Positions 63,881 through 64,000 of a DNA stretch of 64,000 nucleotides are shown here, one piece after another. The DNA lies in NCBI GenBank assembly GCA_009602735.1, contig WELA01005894.1:124001-188000 (forward strand), read 5' to 3'. Origin of the DNA: Mesotaenium endlicherianum (taxonomy: Eukaryota > Streptophyta > Zygnematophyceae > Zygnematales > Mesotaeniaceae). Below the pieces are notes generated by a model. It was not told the origin of the DNA. It did no database searches and saw only the letters and a program-made list of their open reading frames with translations. Position 1 is the first letter of the stretch. Each line of letters starts with the position of its first letter. The position numbers and the translations under genes were made by a program.

Positions 63881-64000
63881 TTAAAACATAATATTTACCC
63901 CGAAAGTGAAACTCGCTGTTGCAGGCACACCCAGGTAATCAATACCTGTAGAACCTGAACCTCCTGTTCCTCCCGCAGCACTTACCTCAGGATCCATTCC
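63881..64000 (-). CDS. SusC-family TonB-dependent receptor, C-terminal end (partial)
   Basis: The last 39 residues plus stop are in the window: a Gly/Ser-rich loop and the terminal strand LGVPATASFTFGVNIMF ending in phenylalanine, as in SusC barrels. The rest of the gene lies beyond the window edge. It is transcribed ahead of the SusD gene. Confidence 0.85.
   Translation of the reverse strand, partial: GMDPEVSAAGGTGGSGSTGIDYLGVPATASFTFGVNIMF

Overview
The window comes from the chromosome of a member of the Bacteroidota, most probably a Chitinophagaceae-like soil or freshwater bacterium (inference). Evidence: promoters with the Bacteroidota -7 box TAnnTTTG, almost no Shine-Dalgarno sequences, SusC/SusD genes at the right edge, a carboxypeptidase-regulatory-type TonB receptor, sigma factors followed by membrane partners, an OmpA protein with thrombospondin type 3 repeats, and the Bacteroidota order rpsU-xer-hpf-tRNA-tuf. 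No rRNA, CRISPR array or prophage was seen.

Layout. 1-7 kb: era, initiator tRNA, a secreted adhesin-like protein, a TPP riboswitch in front of a TonB-dependent receptor (probable thiamin uptake), rhodanese, OmpA and RlpA. 7-16.3 kb: an aromatic amino acid cluster on the minus strand (pheA, aminotransferase, tyrA, a DEAD-box helicase, DAHP synthase/chorismate mutase, aroB, aroA, aroC). It is headed by an unlisted leader peptide gene with ten consecutive Phe/Tyr codons, an antiterminator and a terminator, i.e. a transcription attenuator. 16.5-31.9 kb: a sigma factor with a membrane partner joining an anti-sigma-like N-terminus to an HtrA-type protease, a second sigma/membrane-barrel pair, lipB, rluA, bioB, ispD, a heptose kinase, a permease and an OmpH/Skp chaperone. 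32-48 kb: the translation/transcription superlocus, read on the minus strand as rpsU, xerC, hpf, tRNA-Thr-Tyr-Gly-Thr, tuf, tRNA-Trp, secE, nusG, rplKAJL, rpoB, rpoC, interrupted by an oppositely oriented yqgE. 48-55 kb: ribE, hscA-like chaperone, tyrS, amidohydrolase, SGNH hydrolase, tRNA-Gln. 55-61.9 kb: an AT-richer accessory stretch with a small zinc-ribbon gene, an AbiE-type pair, an ArsR/SRPBCC/hydrolase operon, an hsp20 cassette between direct repeats and a Fic-family remnant next to an IS-like end. 61.9-64 kb: a SusD lipoprotein and the tail of its SusC partner.

The strongest new observation is the Phe/Tyr attenuator of the pheA operon. Next are a canonical Shine-Dalgarno on rpsU only, the sigma/anti-sigma-protease fusion, several start codons only 4-7 nt from a -7 box (apparent leaderless mRNAs), and dispersed octamer-repeat tracts arranged as inverted pairs. 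Coding starts were moved where family length or a promoter argued for it; such changes are stated in each entry.
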